From: a virus
Length of the DNA stretch: 39,880 nucleotides
IMG/VR virus record: IMGVR_UViG_3300047319_000662
Location: 1-39,880 of that record
Strand: one strand, 5' to 3'
Shown here: one piece after another, positions 16,279-24,952 of the stretch
Position numbering within the stretch: the first letter of the stretch is position 1
Layout of the letters: each line of letters begins with the position of its first letter
Translations under genes and position numbers: made by a program
Notes under the pieces: generated by a model
Seen by the model: only the letters and a program-made list of their open reading frames with translations
Databases searched by the model: none
What the model was told of the DNA's origin: nothing

Positions 16279-17542
16279 TCGGCGCTCCTTGCAGCGGTGT
16301 AGGTGAATAAAGTTGGTCCCCGCCCGGCTTGGGACCCATGTTTTCGTAACCGCGGATCTCGTCGATCGACAGCCAGCCCGGCCCCTGCGAACCGCCGATC
16401 GCCTGGCGGTAGTACGCGCCGAGCTTCTCCATGTCCGCAGCGAGATATGCGCGGCGATCAAACCTGACCGTATAGCGACCGATACGAAACAGCTTGCGAC
16501 GCAGCTCCTGCTCGTCGCGCACCAGATGCGGCTGCATCGTGAAGGTGATAAACGCCTGCGTCATGGTTGCCATGCCCGATCCCCAGGCGGACTGCTTTTC
16601 GCTCTCGCCGATCAGGAACGGCGGCACGCCGAACGCGCGCGCGATATCGATCACCTGGAAATTGCGAGTTTCCAGCAACTGGGCGTCAGCCGCGTTCATC
16701 GCGAGACCCTGCGCTTTCGTGCCGCCGGTGAGGATCATGGGTTTGTGGACGTTCGGGCCGCCGGCATATCGGAGCTCGAACTCCGCGCGCAGCTGGTCGA
16801 CCGTCGCCTGATCCATCTTGCCGGCGTATTCGAGGATCACGCTCGGCATGACACCGTTCTGAAAGAACTTGCCGGCATGGTTCTCTGCCGCGATCGATGT
16901 GCCGATGCTCTGACGTGCACCCCACCGGATCGTGCTCATGCTGCGCAAACCGTCCCAGCCGAAATTGCAGAACTGCAGCATGTCGTCCTGATCGACACCG
17001 CGATATGTGCCGTCGTCGAACAGCACGTAATACACGATGCGACCGTTCGTCTGCTTTTCGCTCTCGACCCGCAGCGGATGCAGCGGAATCAGTTCCTGCG
17101 GCACGCCGTTGCGGTTCCGGTTGATGTACGCGAAGCCGTCGCCGTAGAGGTGACGGCTCGCTTCGGTGAACTCCCAGAAGACTGCGGCCGAGCAGCACGG
17201 TGACGGCTCATCATTGAGCAGCGACAGATAGGAGTGGTCGTCGACGCGGCTGTTCGCGCCTTCTGCCTTCTGGAACATCTGCACCGGCATCGAAGCCTTC
17301 GCGCCGGCGATCAGTCTGACGCACGCATACACCGCTGAGACGCGCATCGCGCTCTGCGGAGTCACGACCGTCCCCGCAAACGTCGGCTCGACGTTGAACA
17401 TTTGCGCCATGGTCGCGCTGTCGTACGACACGACCGTCGACGCCTGCTCATTGTGGACGGCCGGCACACCGGATGGCTCGACGCGCTCAGGCGGGGCGCC
17501 CGCATCGCGCGCACCCCAAAGTTGCTTTATGGATTCGAACAT
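16256..17542 (-). CDS. portal protein, HK97 family
   Basis: The 428-residue protein has the portal-family order: SAMRVSAVYACVRLIAGAKASMPVQMFQ (about residues 64-92), EFTEASRHLYGDGFAYINRNRNGVPQELIPLHPLRVE, and ARAFGVPPFLIGESEKQSAWGSG (about residues 300-325). It forms the dodecameric ring through which DNA enters and leaves the head. The ATG overlaps the stop of the large terminase gene at 17542. Confidence 0.94.
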   Translation of the reverse strand: MFESIKQLWGARDAGAPPERVEPSGVPAVHNEQASTVVSYDSATMAQMFNVEPTFAGTVVTPQSAMRVSAVYACVRLIAGAKASMPVQMFQKAEGANSRVDDHSYLSLLNDEPSPCCSAAVFWEFTEASRHLYGDGFAYINRNRNGVPQELIPLHPLRVESEKQTNGRIVYYVLFDDGTYRGVDQDDMLQFCNFGWDGLRSMSTIRWGARQSIGTSIAAENHAGKFFQNGVMPSVILEYAGKMDQATVDQLRAEFELRYAGGPNVHKPMILTGGTKAQGLAMNAADAQLLETRNFQVIDIARAFGVPPFLIGESEKQSAWGSGMATMTQAFITFTMQPHLVRDEQELRRKLFRIGRYTVRFDRRAYLAADMEKLGAYYRQAIGGSQGPGWLSIDEIRGYENMGPKPGGDQLYSPTPLQGAPSETQPAT

Positions 17543-19230
17543 TAGAGTCCCACGAATGCGGTTTTGATGATCGGCTCGATCGTCGCCAGTGCCGCACGAC
17601 CGGCGGCCATGATCTGCGCGACGGCCGGATCGATCTTGTTTGCGCTTTTCTGCTTGTCCGGCTTGATGTTGCCCGCCGGATCTTTCGATGCGACCACGTT
17701 GCTCATTGCCCAGGTCATGACGGGGTCATTCGGATGGACCAGCTGACGCCCTTTAATGAGCCGCTCGAACTCCTTCATGGCCGGGCTCATGCTCGCGTAA
17801 CCCTGCCCGAACTGGACCATGTTCGCGCCGTCGTTCATCAGATCGGTGACGAGCTGTGAGCTGTTCCATCGATCGAACGCAGTCTCCGCGAACGGAAACC
17901 GCTCGGCGAGCTTTGAAAAGTCACTTTTGATGAACTCGTAGTCCGTCACATTGCCCGGCGTGAGCGTCAACCAGCCCTGCTCCTTCCAGACCATGTATAG
18001 CCGGTGATTCGGGTTCTCCGAATCAAGCGCTACGTCTTCAGGCAGGTAGTGCTTACCCCACAACGCGCGCATGCCGTCTTCGAGAATGAACTGCAGGCCG
18101 AGCGAACAGAGGTCCGACGTGCTCGCGAGATCGAGACCGCCATACACCGCGACAACGTCTTCGAGATCCTCCAGCGTGTAGGTCTTTCCACACGCCTTCC
18201 ACTTGTCCATCGCCATCCACAGATGCGACGCTTTCACCCAGATATTGAAGCGCTTTGTGAGCACATTTGCCTGCGCCGAGGGCTCGTTTTGCGCAACACG
18301 GACGGACTCCGCCAGATTGTCCGGAAAGACCGAAATGCCGAGATTCGGATTGGCCTTGATCCAGTGCCTGGGATCGGTCCAGTCGTCCTTTTCGTCGTCT
18401 TCGCCGCCGTCGTATCCGTCGAGCGTGTAGATCACGCCGAAGTAGGCGTCATCGTCGATCGCCTCTTCGAGGATCCGGCGCACATAGTTACGCTGCTCGA
18501 TGCAGATTGAGTTGACGACATTGAAGCCGGCCGTCGTGATCGCGAACATCAACGGCTGCGATCGCGAGCCGGTTGCCGATTCGATCACGTCCCACAAGGC
18601 ACGCGACGGATGCGCATGGAGCTCGTCGAGAATCGCGCCGTGCGGATTCAGACCGTCCTGCGTCAGCGCGTCCGCGCCGAGCGGCTTATACGTGTTCGCA
18701 GTGCCCGGCAGCAGGATGTCGTTTTTTACGATCTGCAGATGCTTGCGCAGCTCGACCGACTGCATGACCATGCGCTTCGCTTCTTCGTGCACGATCTTGG
18801 CCTGATCCAGCTTGGTCGCCGCCGTGTAGACCTCCGCGCCAGCTATCCCGTCGCCGATCAGCAGATACAACCCCACGCCGGAGAGCAGCGTCGACTTGCC
18901 ATTCTTGCGGGCGATCTCCCAGTACGCCTTGCGAAAGCGCCGCGTGCCGTCCGCCCGCAACCAGCCGAACAGCACGGCGAGCCAGAATGCCTGCCACAGC
19001 GACAGCTCAAAACGCGCGCCTGCCCACTTGTCCTTACTGTGTTTGAGGAAGTCAAAGAACGCCAGTACATGCCGGGCGTGCGCTTCGCTGAAGATCAGGC
19101 CGCGCGCAGCTCCCGTTTCGAGATCACGATAGTGACGCTCGACGGCCTTGCGCACCCACTTGCCGACCACGATCTTTCCTGCGAGCACGTCACGTCCGTA
19201 CGCGTCCCAGTCAAGATCGGCATTTTTCAT
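17542..19230 (-). CDS. terL: terminase large subunit
   Basis: The 562-residue packaging motor has an N-terminal ATPase with a Walker A-like motif at residues 108-114 (RKNGKST), Walker B near residue 200 (HGAILDELHAH), and a C-terminal RNase H-like nuclease starting with GGLDLASTSDL near residue 365. This fits the Terminase_1 type found with HK97 portals and P27-type small subunits. The start overlaps the terS stop by four bases. Confidence 0.95.
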   Translation of the reverse strand: MKNADLDWDAYGRDVLAGKIVVGKWVRKAVERHYRDLETGAARGLIFSEAHARHVLAFFDFLKHSKDKWAGARFELSLWQAFWLAVLFGWLRADGTRRFRKAYWEIARKNGKSTLLSGVGLYLLIGDGIAGAEVYTAATKLDQAKIVHEEAKRMVMQSVELRKHLQIVKNDILLPGTANTYKPLGADALTQDGLNPHGAILDELHAHPSRALWDVIESATGSRSQPLMFAITTAGFNVVNSICIEQRNYVRRILEEAIDDDAYFGVIYTLDGYDGGEDDEKDDWTDPRHWIKANPNLGISVFPDNLAESVRVAQNEPSAQANVLTKRFNIWVKASHLWMAMDKWKACGKTYTLEDLEDVVAVYGGLDLASTSDLCSLGLQFILEDGMRALWGKHYLPEDVALDSENPNHRLYMVWKEQGWLTLTPGNVTDYEFIKSDFSKLAERFPFAETAFDRWNSSQLVTDLMNDGANMVQFGQGYASMSPAMKEFERLIKGRQLVHPNDPVMTWAMSNVVASKDPAGNIKPDKQKSANKIDPAVAQIMAAGRAALATIEPIIKTAFVGL

Positions 19231-19730
19231 CGCGAGTGCACGAGTTTGGGAGGCTGCGGTTTGCCGGACACGAACGCGACCAGCGGATCGAACATATCCG
19301 TCTGCTGCGGCTCACGCATCGCCTGCTTGACCTTGGCGAACGACGGTATGGTCAGACACGCTTCCGGCAGCATGCGCAGCAGCTCGGTTTTCAGATTGCG
19401 CGCCATGTAGTAGCACTGATGCGGCTGCTCGTAACCGTTCGGCGTCTTCACCATGAACGATCCTTTGTTTTCCGCAGCGTGCTTCTCGACTGCCGCCTCG
19501 GCGTCGACCCACTGCACGAACGTCGACACGATCAGGTGCATCAGCATCGCGTCCGTGCGATGGATCAGGCCGTAGTCTTTCAACGCGCCAGCCACGTAGT
19601 CCCACACGCGCTGCTCGGCGAGCGACAGCGATTTCAGCGGCGCAGGCACCTCCGACTCCACGCCATCGACGCGTTGCTCGGCGGCAGCTTGCCCGTCCAG
19701 CACGCCGATAGAAGGCGTAGAAGGCTCCAT
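19227..19730 (-). CDS. terS: terminase small subunit, P27 family
   Basis: The 167-residue protein resembles P27-type small terminases: PLKSLSLAEQRVWDYVAGALKDYGLIHRTDAMLMHLIVSTFVQWVDAEAAVEKH, ending with MLPEACLTIPSFAKVKQAM. It binds the packaging start site and hands DNA to the large subunit. It lies between the HNH gene and terL, the usual order in cos-type HK97-like phages. The N-terminal 30 residues look disordered. Confidence 0.88.
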   Translation of the reverse strand: MEPSTPSIGVLDGQAAAEQRVDGVESEVPAPLKSLSLAEQRVWDYVAGALKDYGLIHRTDAMLMHLIVSTFVQWVDAEAAVEKHAAENKGSFMVKTPNGYEQPHQCYYMARNLKTELLRMLPEACLTIPSFAKVKQAMREPQQTDMFDPLVAFVSGKPQPPKLVHSR

Positions 19731-19974
19731 GGCGGCTCCTGGTTAAAAACGAGAAAGGTGACTGTGAGCGGCTCGGAGGGGCGATTTTTTACCCCCCCCT
19801 CCTCCAAAAAACTGCCGCGCGTAAAAACAAGCCTGAACGAGCGGTCCCAGCCGTAATAGACCTAGCCGTTTGACACCCCCGGGGGTATAGACTGCGCCTA
19901 ATGTTGCATAAAAACAACGTTTCGCGCGGGCAAATGCACAGACTTGGTGCAAGCGGCGAGGTCGAGCGAGGATG
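19731..19974. other. non-coding gap, candidate cos region
   Basis: No convincing gene lies in this 244-bp gap between the HNH and small terminase genes, a common place for the cos site. It contains a 12-bp perfect palindrome ACCCCCGGGGGT at 19875-19886 and a run of C's at 19792-19801 in a CT-rich tract. No promoter stands out. That this is cos is inference from position and gene types. Confidence 0.4.
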
Positions 19975-20355
19975 CTAGCGGGCTGCGTCGCCGCGACTGC
20001 GCGCCCGTGCGCTCTCCTGCGCGGTCTTGGCCGCGTGACATACGGTGCAGATCGACTGCAGGTTGTCGTCGTCGTCCGTGCCGCCTTCGGCCTTCGGCAC
20101 AACGTGGTCGACGCTATCGGCTTTGGTCACATCGCCGGCACGCAGACAGACCTGACACAGTCCGCAGTCACGCTTGAGGATGCGAATGCGCGTGCGCGTC
20201 CACTCGGATCCATAACCACGCGCATGCCGGTTGCCGCGATGTGCGTCGGAATGCCAGCCGACAGCGTCGCGCTTGTGCTCATCGCAAAAGCCTGCCTTGT
20301 CGACCAGCGCCGCGCATCCGGCATGCCGGCACGCGGTAGGTGCTTTACGTGGCAT
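19975..20355 (-). CDS. HNH endonuclease
   Basis: The 126-residue protein has two pairs of zinc-binding cysteines (CGLCQVC and CTVCHAAK) framing the HNH core DSVDHVVPKAEGGTDDDDNLQSIC. An N-terminal Cys/His segment (CRHAGCAALVDKAGFCDEH) may bind another metal. HNH proteins next to terminase genes in HK97-type phages are needed for cos cleavage during packaging. The ATG follows the stop of the 84-residue gene directly. Confidence 0.92.
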   Translation of the reverse strand: MPRKAPTACRHAGCAALVDKAGFCDEHKRDAVGWHSDAHRGNRHARGYGSEWTRTRIRILKRDCGLCQVCLRAGDVTKADSVDHVVPKAEGGTDDDDNLQSICTVCHAAKTAQESARARSRGDAAR

Positions 20356-20610
20356 TCAGCGCTCCAATGCAAAAAGCCCTGAGGCTTTCGCGATCAGGGC
20401 TTTGGTATGTACGGTTCGTCGGGACGCACGCATCCCGAACGATTCCCGGCTGGCTGTTGTTGTCGTTGATTGCGCCGCTCGCGCAATGCTGTACGTCAGC
20501 CGGAAGAATTGTTGCGCCACCTTTGCGCGGGCGCTGCGTTTATCCAGTGACTCGGTAAAGGATGCGGCGGAGTATATGTCGTACAAATCTTGGAATGCAA
20601 GCGATTTCAT
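20356..20610 (-). CDS. hypothetical protein containing an intragenic terminator
   Basis: The 84-residue basic, mostly helical protein (MKSLAFQDLYDIYSAASFTESLDK... ending SGLFALER) overlaps the stop of the zinc-finger gene (ATGA) and ends directly before the HNH start, so it is translationally linked. No family is recognised. Its last codons contain a strong intrinsic-terminator hairpin, so both its translation and late transcription might be coupled there. Confidence 0.65.
   Translation of the reverse strand: MKSLAFQDLYDIYSAASFTESLDKRSARAKVAQQFFRLTYSIARAAQSTTTTASRESFGMRASRRTVHTKALIAKASGLFALER
20371..20403 (-). terminator. intrinsic terminator inside the 84-residue gene
   Basis: On the minus strand a 10-bp perfect stem (AAAGCCCTGA with TCAGGGCTTT, 11-nt loop) is followed by a run of T's. 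It lies within coding sequence between the zinc-finger gene and the packaging genes, where lambda-like phages carry the terminator that the Q antiterminator overrides. Confidence 0.7.
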
Positions 20611-21398
20611 CGGCGCACCTTTGCTCGAACTATGTCAGCCGCACTGCCGTCGACGCTGTCCAGCAGCGCGAGCAGGCCGCGAAAATGCGCGGCCCAGTGC
20701 GCGCGGTAGATGCCGAGCGACACGCCGAGCGCTGCCGCGCGAGCTGCATCGTCGACCGCATACCGGCCAGTGCCATCGCATGCGGTGCAGATCTGTCTGC
20801 CAACACTGCGCGCCTTCTGTTCGGTGCGCTGCTTGCCTTCGCCGTTGCAGGTTCCGCACCGCTCATATTCGCGGTAGACAGTCGGGTGCCTGCCGTTGTG
20901 CGCAAACGGGATCCGCTCTTCGCTCACAACGACCGTGCGCCTACCATGGCAAGTCTCACACTCGACCTCGACCAACAGCGGCGCTGATTGACGCTCGGCA
21001 CGTCCCATGACACCGCGACCATCGCAATGCGGGCACAGGTCAGCTACCCATTCGACAATCACGCGACGCGCGAAGCGCTCAACGATATCCGACAGCGCAC
21101 GCTCGACCTTCTCGCCCTTCACACCCATCCGGCGCGCACGGTTTGCCTCGTGATCCAGTCCGGTGAATTTCTTTCGGGCGAACTTTCCGGACCAACGGAT
21201 TCGACTCGCCAGCAACAGCGTCGCTCGCTGCACGCCCGAGCGCTTCACGTCCTGACCGTACTTCATGCGCCAGAGCAGGCGACCAAGATCGTCGGCGAAT
21301 GCCAGTGCGGCCAAAGTTACTTGCGGATCGCCAACGGACTCACCAAGCTGGCTACGGACATTCATCGCGATCCCGGCTTGCTCTTTGAGGTCGATCAT
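20607..21398 (-). CDS. multi-zinc-finger protein, candidate late regulator (Q-like)
   Basis: The 263-residue protein carries a DnaJ-type cysteine-rich region: CPHCDGRG (about residue 121), CETCHGRR (about 146), CGTCNGEG (about 178) and CTACDGTG (about 202), likely to bind two zinc ions. A helical N-terminus and a C-terminal helix region with a possible helix-turn-helix (DDAARAAALGVSLGIYRAHWAAHF) flank it. Position after the replication gene and before late genes is that of Q in lambdoid phages, and a terminator lies just downstream. Q-like function is inference; no J domain is present, so a co-chaperone role is unlikely. Confidence 0.6.
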   Translation of the reverse strand: MIDLKEQAGIAMNVRSQLGESVGDPQVTLAALAFADDLGRLLWRMKYGQDVKRSGVQRATLLLASRIRWSGKFARKKFTGLDHEANRARRMGVKGEKVERALSDIVERFARRVIVEWVADLCPHCDGRGVMGRAERQSAPLLVEVECETCHGRRTVVVSEERIPFAHNGRHPTVYREYERCGTCNGEGKQRTEQKARSVGRQICTACDGTGRYAVDDAARAAALGVSLGIYRAHWAAHFRGLLALLDSVDGSAADIVRAKVRR

Positions 21399-21682
21399 CG
21401 CTTACCCCCATTCCGTCCCATTGTCCCAATGTCCCAAGGAAAAAAAGTTGCGGATGCGCGCAGGCGCCCGCGACATGCGCACCCTTGCACGCACGTCGCG
21501 CACGTCGCACGCATTACGCGCACATACGCGAGGGGTTGCGCTTGGGACGTCGGGACATGGGACGTTGCGCAGCGCGCCGAAACACCACAAGCAGCGCGCC
21601 GACATACGCTGACGCGCGCGCCAAAGCCTGCGGCGAGCGAGCAAAACGGCGCGACGAAATTGGCATTAAAGCGGTGCGTCAT
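21395..21682 (-). CDS. possible small Cys/Arg-rich protein
   Basis: A frame of 95 residues runs from an ATG at 21682 (overlapping the primase stop by 17 bp) to a stop overlapping the zinc-finger gene start (ATGA). Eight cysteines occur, including CATCVQGCAC. The overlaps at both ends favour translation, but the middle is made of GC-rich repetitive DNA with inverted GGGAC arrays, and the composition (Ala, Arg, Cys) may simply reflect the DNA. It could be a real linker gene or a chance frame over an origin. Confidence 0.35.
   Translation of the reverse strand: MTHRFNANFVAPFCSLAAGFGARVSVCRRAACGVSARCATSHVPTSQAQPLAYVRVMRATCATCVQGCACRGRLRASATFFPWDIGTMGRNGGKR
21415..21437 (+). repeat. array of three GTCCCA repeats (8-bp period)
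   Basis: GTCCCA occurs at 21415, 21423 and 21431, exactly eight bases apart, separated by TT and AT. It is the inverted counterpart of an array at 21543-21564. Such arrays beside a replication gene resemble iterons bound by an initiator. Confidence 0.6.
21543..21564 (+). repeat. inverted array of three GGGAC repeats
   Basis: GGGAC occurs at 21544, 21552 and 21559, in the opposite orientation to the GTCCCA array about 105 bp away. A segment of alternating purine/pyrimidine, GC-rich sequence lies between. A role as replication origin is inference from the repeat layout and the adjacent primase gene. Confidence 0.5.
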
Positions 21683-24407
21683 CGTCGTGCTCCGCTTGCG
21701 CAACAGTCGCCGGAATGACAGGTGCCGGTGCGTCGACCGGATCAGGAGGCGTGTAATACCACTCACGGTTGCCGCTCGATTCGCGCTTGCGGATCCAGCC
21801 AAGCGACTTCATTGCCTTGCCGACACGGCGCTGCTCAGCTGGTGACCACTTCGCGATTTCCAGCTTGAGACAGTCGCCGAGGATGTCTTCCATCGTCACC
21901 TTGCTCAGCATGGCGATGTGACGGGCGATCATCGTCTCGTAGATGTCGCCCTCATAGCGCGCTTCCTGCTCGGTCGAGAACAACGGCTTTTCGTGAGGCA
22001 GCACTTGCCACGGCGCCGGCAGAATACCGCCCGCCTCGTCGTTCGCTTTCTGCCATTCGAGATATGCCTGGTACGCCTCTGCCCAGATCTGGTCGCGGTC
22101 CTGAGCCAGACCACGCAGGTCGAGCGGCGTGCCTGCCTTCACAGGCCAGTAGCGACGGTTACCGGACTCGTCTTTCAGGTACGTATCGAAGTTGACCGTG
22201 CCGCCAAAGACGCTCTGACGCGGCACGTCGATCGCACGCCGAGCGTACGGCGGCCGGTACGTGTCCACTGCCGTCGTAAAGAAGCGTTTCGCGTTTGATG
22301 AATCGCTCTTGCTCAACGCGTCGAGCTCGGCCAGCTCGATCAGCCACTTGCCGGCCATGACTGAGAACGTGTCCTTATCGCCAATCACGATGTTGGCGTC
22401 CGTGAACCACTTCTCGCCCCACAGCGTGCGAAACAGCGCGGACTTGCCGGCGTCCTGCACGCCTTCGAGAATCAGCACGTTGTCCATCTTGCAGCCGGGC
22501 TTCATGACTCGACCGACAGCACCAAGCAGGAACTTGAACGCGACGAGGCGGACGTATTCCGTGTCCGGCGCGAGCGCATAGTTGACCAGCCAGCTGCGCA
22601 GCCTTTCCTTCCCGTCCCATTGCAGGCCATCGAGGTAGTCGCGAACTTCGTGATATCGGTTGCGATCGGCGACAAGAAACACCGCATCGGCGACTACGTC
22701 GCTGCGCGGGCTGAACGAATAGCGTTGACCGAGCCACAGCACGCATCGCGCATCGTCACGGTCAGACCACTCGCCCACTTCACCGCCTTCGAACGGCGGC
22801 GGTTTCAGCTTCATGATGCGAAGCGAAAACTGCTCGAAGCCGAACACGCCCTGCCACTTCTCATCGTTCGACAGGATCGTGAAAATGTTGTCGAGCGACG
22901 GAAGTATTGCCGCCGATTTCTCTGCACGCCGCAGCTGCTGACGCCACGTGTAGGCACCGTTTTCGACCTCGACGACTTCGCCGCCTGCGTCAGCAGACGT
23001 TGCGCGCGCGCCCGAATGCAGATCAATCACAGTGCGCACGTCGTTCGCGGCCGGGGCGGATATCACACCGGCCTTCTGCATCTCCTCGATCAATGCTGCC
23101 GCACGGTTATAGCCAATACGCAGGCCACGCTGCACACCTGAGACAGTCGCACGGCGGCCCTGACGGACAAGCGCAACCGCGTCGCCGTACAGCGGATCCG
23201 CGATCGGCGCAACCGCATGAAGGTGCGGGAAAGGAGCGATCTCGTCGGCAGACGGTGCAAGGGCCGCCAGCAGCGCCGCCTCGATCTGCGCCTTGACGAC
23301 GTGCAGCCCCTCTTCGCAATGCAGGTCATTGAAATCAGTCAGCTTGCGATCGCCCCGATCGGCGAACCGCGGATACACCACGCTCGCATTGCCAACGTCC
23401 GTAACAGCCTCTTCCGCACGCTTGCGGCCGGTGTTCTCGAAGCGCAGCACGCGCTCCGGCATGACGTCATTCCAGACCGCGAGTTCGATGTACTCAACGC
23501 CGCCGTTGATCTGCTTGTACTGCGCATGCAGCATGTACGACGTGTTCTTTGCCTCGATCTGGATCGCGTCCGCGCCGATCACAAACTCGCCGGCGTAGCC
23601 GTAGTCGTCCGCGAGGTGATCACGCAGGCGCTGCTCGATCTTCCAGTCGTCATCTGCACAGATCAGCAGATGCAAGTCGGGATACGCCGCGCGAAGCGCC
23701 CGAGCTGCCGGCAGAATTCCACCAGCATCGAAGCACACAGACAGTGGGATCTGGGCATCCGTCGCCATACGGATCGAGCGGCCGGTCGCATAGCCTTCCG
23801 CGATCATGGCGATCCGGTCGTCGACGGTCAGCTCGCCAATGCGAAACTCCGCGCCCTTCTTTTCCATGCCCTTGTTAAAGCGCTTGGCACCGTCCGGCGT
23901 CACCTTCTGCAAGCCGACCATGCGAGGCTCATCAGTGCCGTACCGGTACATCGGCACCAGCAGCGTGCCTTCGGCGTCAAAGCGAACGCCCTCCGGCGTG
24001 ATCTGCTTGCGCTCCAGATACGTTGACTCGCCTTCGACGAATGCGTGCTGCCATTGCGTGCGCGCACGATTAGCGGCCATCTTGGCCGCCTGCACCCGCT
24101 TGCGCTCGTCTTCTCGATCGAGCTCGGCCTGACGGGCGCGTGTCGCGGCGAGGTCCTCCGGCGCCGCCGCCTCGCCCTGCCACTCAAACGCCTGCGAGCC
24201 GTTGTCGTCGCCGACCCAGCGCCCGTATGCACCGATGTAGCCAAGCACCTGCCCGCGACGGACAACCTGATGGATCGAATACCAGAATTTCTTGCCCGGA
24301 CCATAACGGTGCGGTTTCCCGTTATCAGAAACGCGCGGATGGCCTTCCGGAAGTTTCGGATGTCCAGCCGCCGCGAGCTGGGCCGCAATCTGTTCGAGTG
24401 ACGCCAT
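21666..24407 (-). CDS. primase-helicase with Toprim and VirE/VapE-type ATPase domains
   Basis: This 913-residue replication protein has three parts. The N-terminal part carries a Toprim-like fold (IAEGYATGRSIRMATD near residue 200 and LHLLICADDDW near 250). The middle (about 370-470) contains a possible winged helix (GDAVALVRQGRRATVSGVQRGLRIGYNRAAALIEEMQKAGVIS). The C-terminal domain (about 560-860) is VirE/VapE-type: LILEGVQDAGKSALFRTLWG (Walker A near 650), WLIELAELDALSKSD (Walker B region) and FGGTVNFDTYLKDESGNRRYWPV. Such proteins prime and unwind DNA at phage origins. A four-Cys zinc ribbon, common in related primases, is not visible at the N-terminus. The ATG lies one base after the preceding small gene's stop. 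Confidence 0.92.
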   Translation of the reverse strand: MASLEQIAAQLAAAGHPKLPEGHPRVSDNGKPHRYGPGKKFWYSIHQVVRRGQVLGYIGAYGRWVGDDNGSQAFEWQGEAAAPEDLAATRARQAELDREDERKRVQAAKMAANRARTQWQHAFVEGESTYLERKQITPEGVRFDAEGTLLVPMYRYGTDEPRMVGLQKVTPDGAKRFNKGMEKKGAEFRIGELTVDDRIAMIAEGYATGRSIRMATDAQIPLSVCFDAGGILPAARALRAAYPDLHLLICADDDWKIEQRLRDHLADDYGYAGEFVIGADAIQIEAKNTSYMLHAQYKQINGGVEYIELAVWNDVMPERVLRFENTGRKRAEEAVTDVGNASVVYPRFADRGDRKLTDFNDLHCEEGLHVVKAQIEAALLAALAPSADEIAPFPHLHAVAPIADPLYGDAVALVRQGRRATVSGVQRGLRIGYNRAAALIEEMQKAGVISAPAANDVRTVIDLHSGARATSADAGGEVVEVENGAYTWRQQLRRAEKSAAILPSLDNIFTILSNDEKWQGVFGFEQFSLRIMKLKPPPFEGGEVGEWSDRDDARCVLWLGQRYSFSPRSDVVADAVFLVADRNRYHEVRDYLDGLQWDGKERLRSWLVNYALAPDTEYVRLVAFKFLLGAVGRVMKPGCKMDNVLILEGVQDAGKSALFRTLWGEKWFTDANIVIGDKDTFSVMAGKWLIELAELDALSKSDSSNAKRFFTTAVDTYRPPYARRAIDVPRQSVFGGTVNFDTYLKDESGNRRYWPVKAGTPLDLRGLAQDRDQIWAEAYQAYLEWQKANDEAGGILPAPWQVLPHEKPLFSTEQEARYEGDIYETMIARHIAMLSKVTMEDILGDCLKLEIAKWSPAEQRRVGKAMKSLGWIRKRESSGNREWYYTPPDPVDAPAPVIPATVAQAEHDDDAPL

Positions 24408-24410
24408 GCG

Positions 24411-24554
24411 TCAACCCGCGATCAGGGCACGTTCACGATCGAACAGCCGCCGCCATTTTGCGCGGCCCGCAGCGAATCTCCCTGCGCTGGCAACAAGTTT
24501 GCGCGCGAGCGGATGCCGCGCTCGAAGTGCGGAAGCGGTATTGGACAAAGTCAC
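24411..24554 (-). CDS. possible small basic protein upstream of primase
   Basis: From a GTG at 24554 a frame of 47 residues (TLSNTASALRARHPLARKL... RLFDRERALIAG) ends just before the primase ATG. It is strongly basic and helical. It fills the gap between the 126-residue gene and primase, which favours a real gene, but its ribosome binding site is weak; a longer start at 24593 would overlap the upstream gene. No family recognised. Confidence 0.4.
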   Translation of the reverse strand: MTLSNTASALRARHPLARKLVASAGRFAAGRAKWRRLFDRERALIAG

Positions 24555-24568
24555 TTTGAATCCCCGGT

Positions 24569-24949
24569 TTATTTGGAACGAAGACGAGACCATTCCGCCG
24601 ACATCAGCTGGTCGAACTGAGCCAGCTTTTCCGCGTTCAGATAGCCGCCGATCTGGCTTCTGAATGCGTTGCGTTCGGTCTTGGTTTGAAGAGCTGCGCA
24701 GTAGAGTGCTGCGCGTACAACGAAACTGTCGGTCTGGCCGACGCGCACCGCATGGTTAGCGATGAAGTCAGCGGACAGCGGAAAAGTCTGGAGAAGCACG
24801 GTAATGAACTGCGGCACGCTTGCGGGCGCATGCTCCGCGAGACGCGCGAGTTCGTTGGTGCCGCACAGAAGCTGCCAGCCGTAGTCGCAGGAAAGTCCAA
24901 CCTGCTCCCGATACGGGTTGCAGCACATCATCCCCGGTGTGAATCGCAT
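24569..24949 (-). CDS. hypothetical early protein
   Basis: The 126-residue protein (MRFTPGMMCCNPYREQVGLSCDYGWQLLCG... ending QFDQLMSAEWSRLRSK) lies three bases after the CII-type gene in the early operon. It has four Cys in the first 30 residues, which may bind metal, and is helical in its C-terminal half. No signal or membrane segment. A role in replication or early control is suggested only by position. Confidence 0.65.
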   Translation of the reverse strand: MRFTPGMMCCNPYREQVGLSCDYGWQLLCGTNELARLAEHAPASVPQFITVLLQTFPLSADFIANHAVRVGQTDSFVVRAALYCAALQTKTERNAFRSQIGGYLNAEKLAQFDQLMSAEWSRLRSK

Positions 24950-24952
24950 CGG

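Noticed and set aside
20607-21398. DnaJ co-chaperone
   Set aside because: Only the zinc motifs are shared; there is no J domain with HPD.
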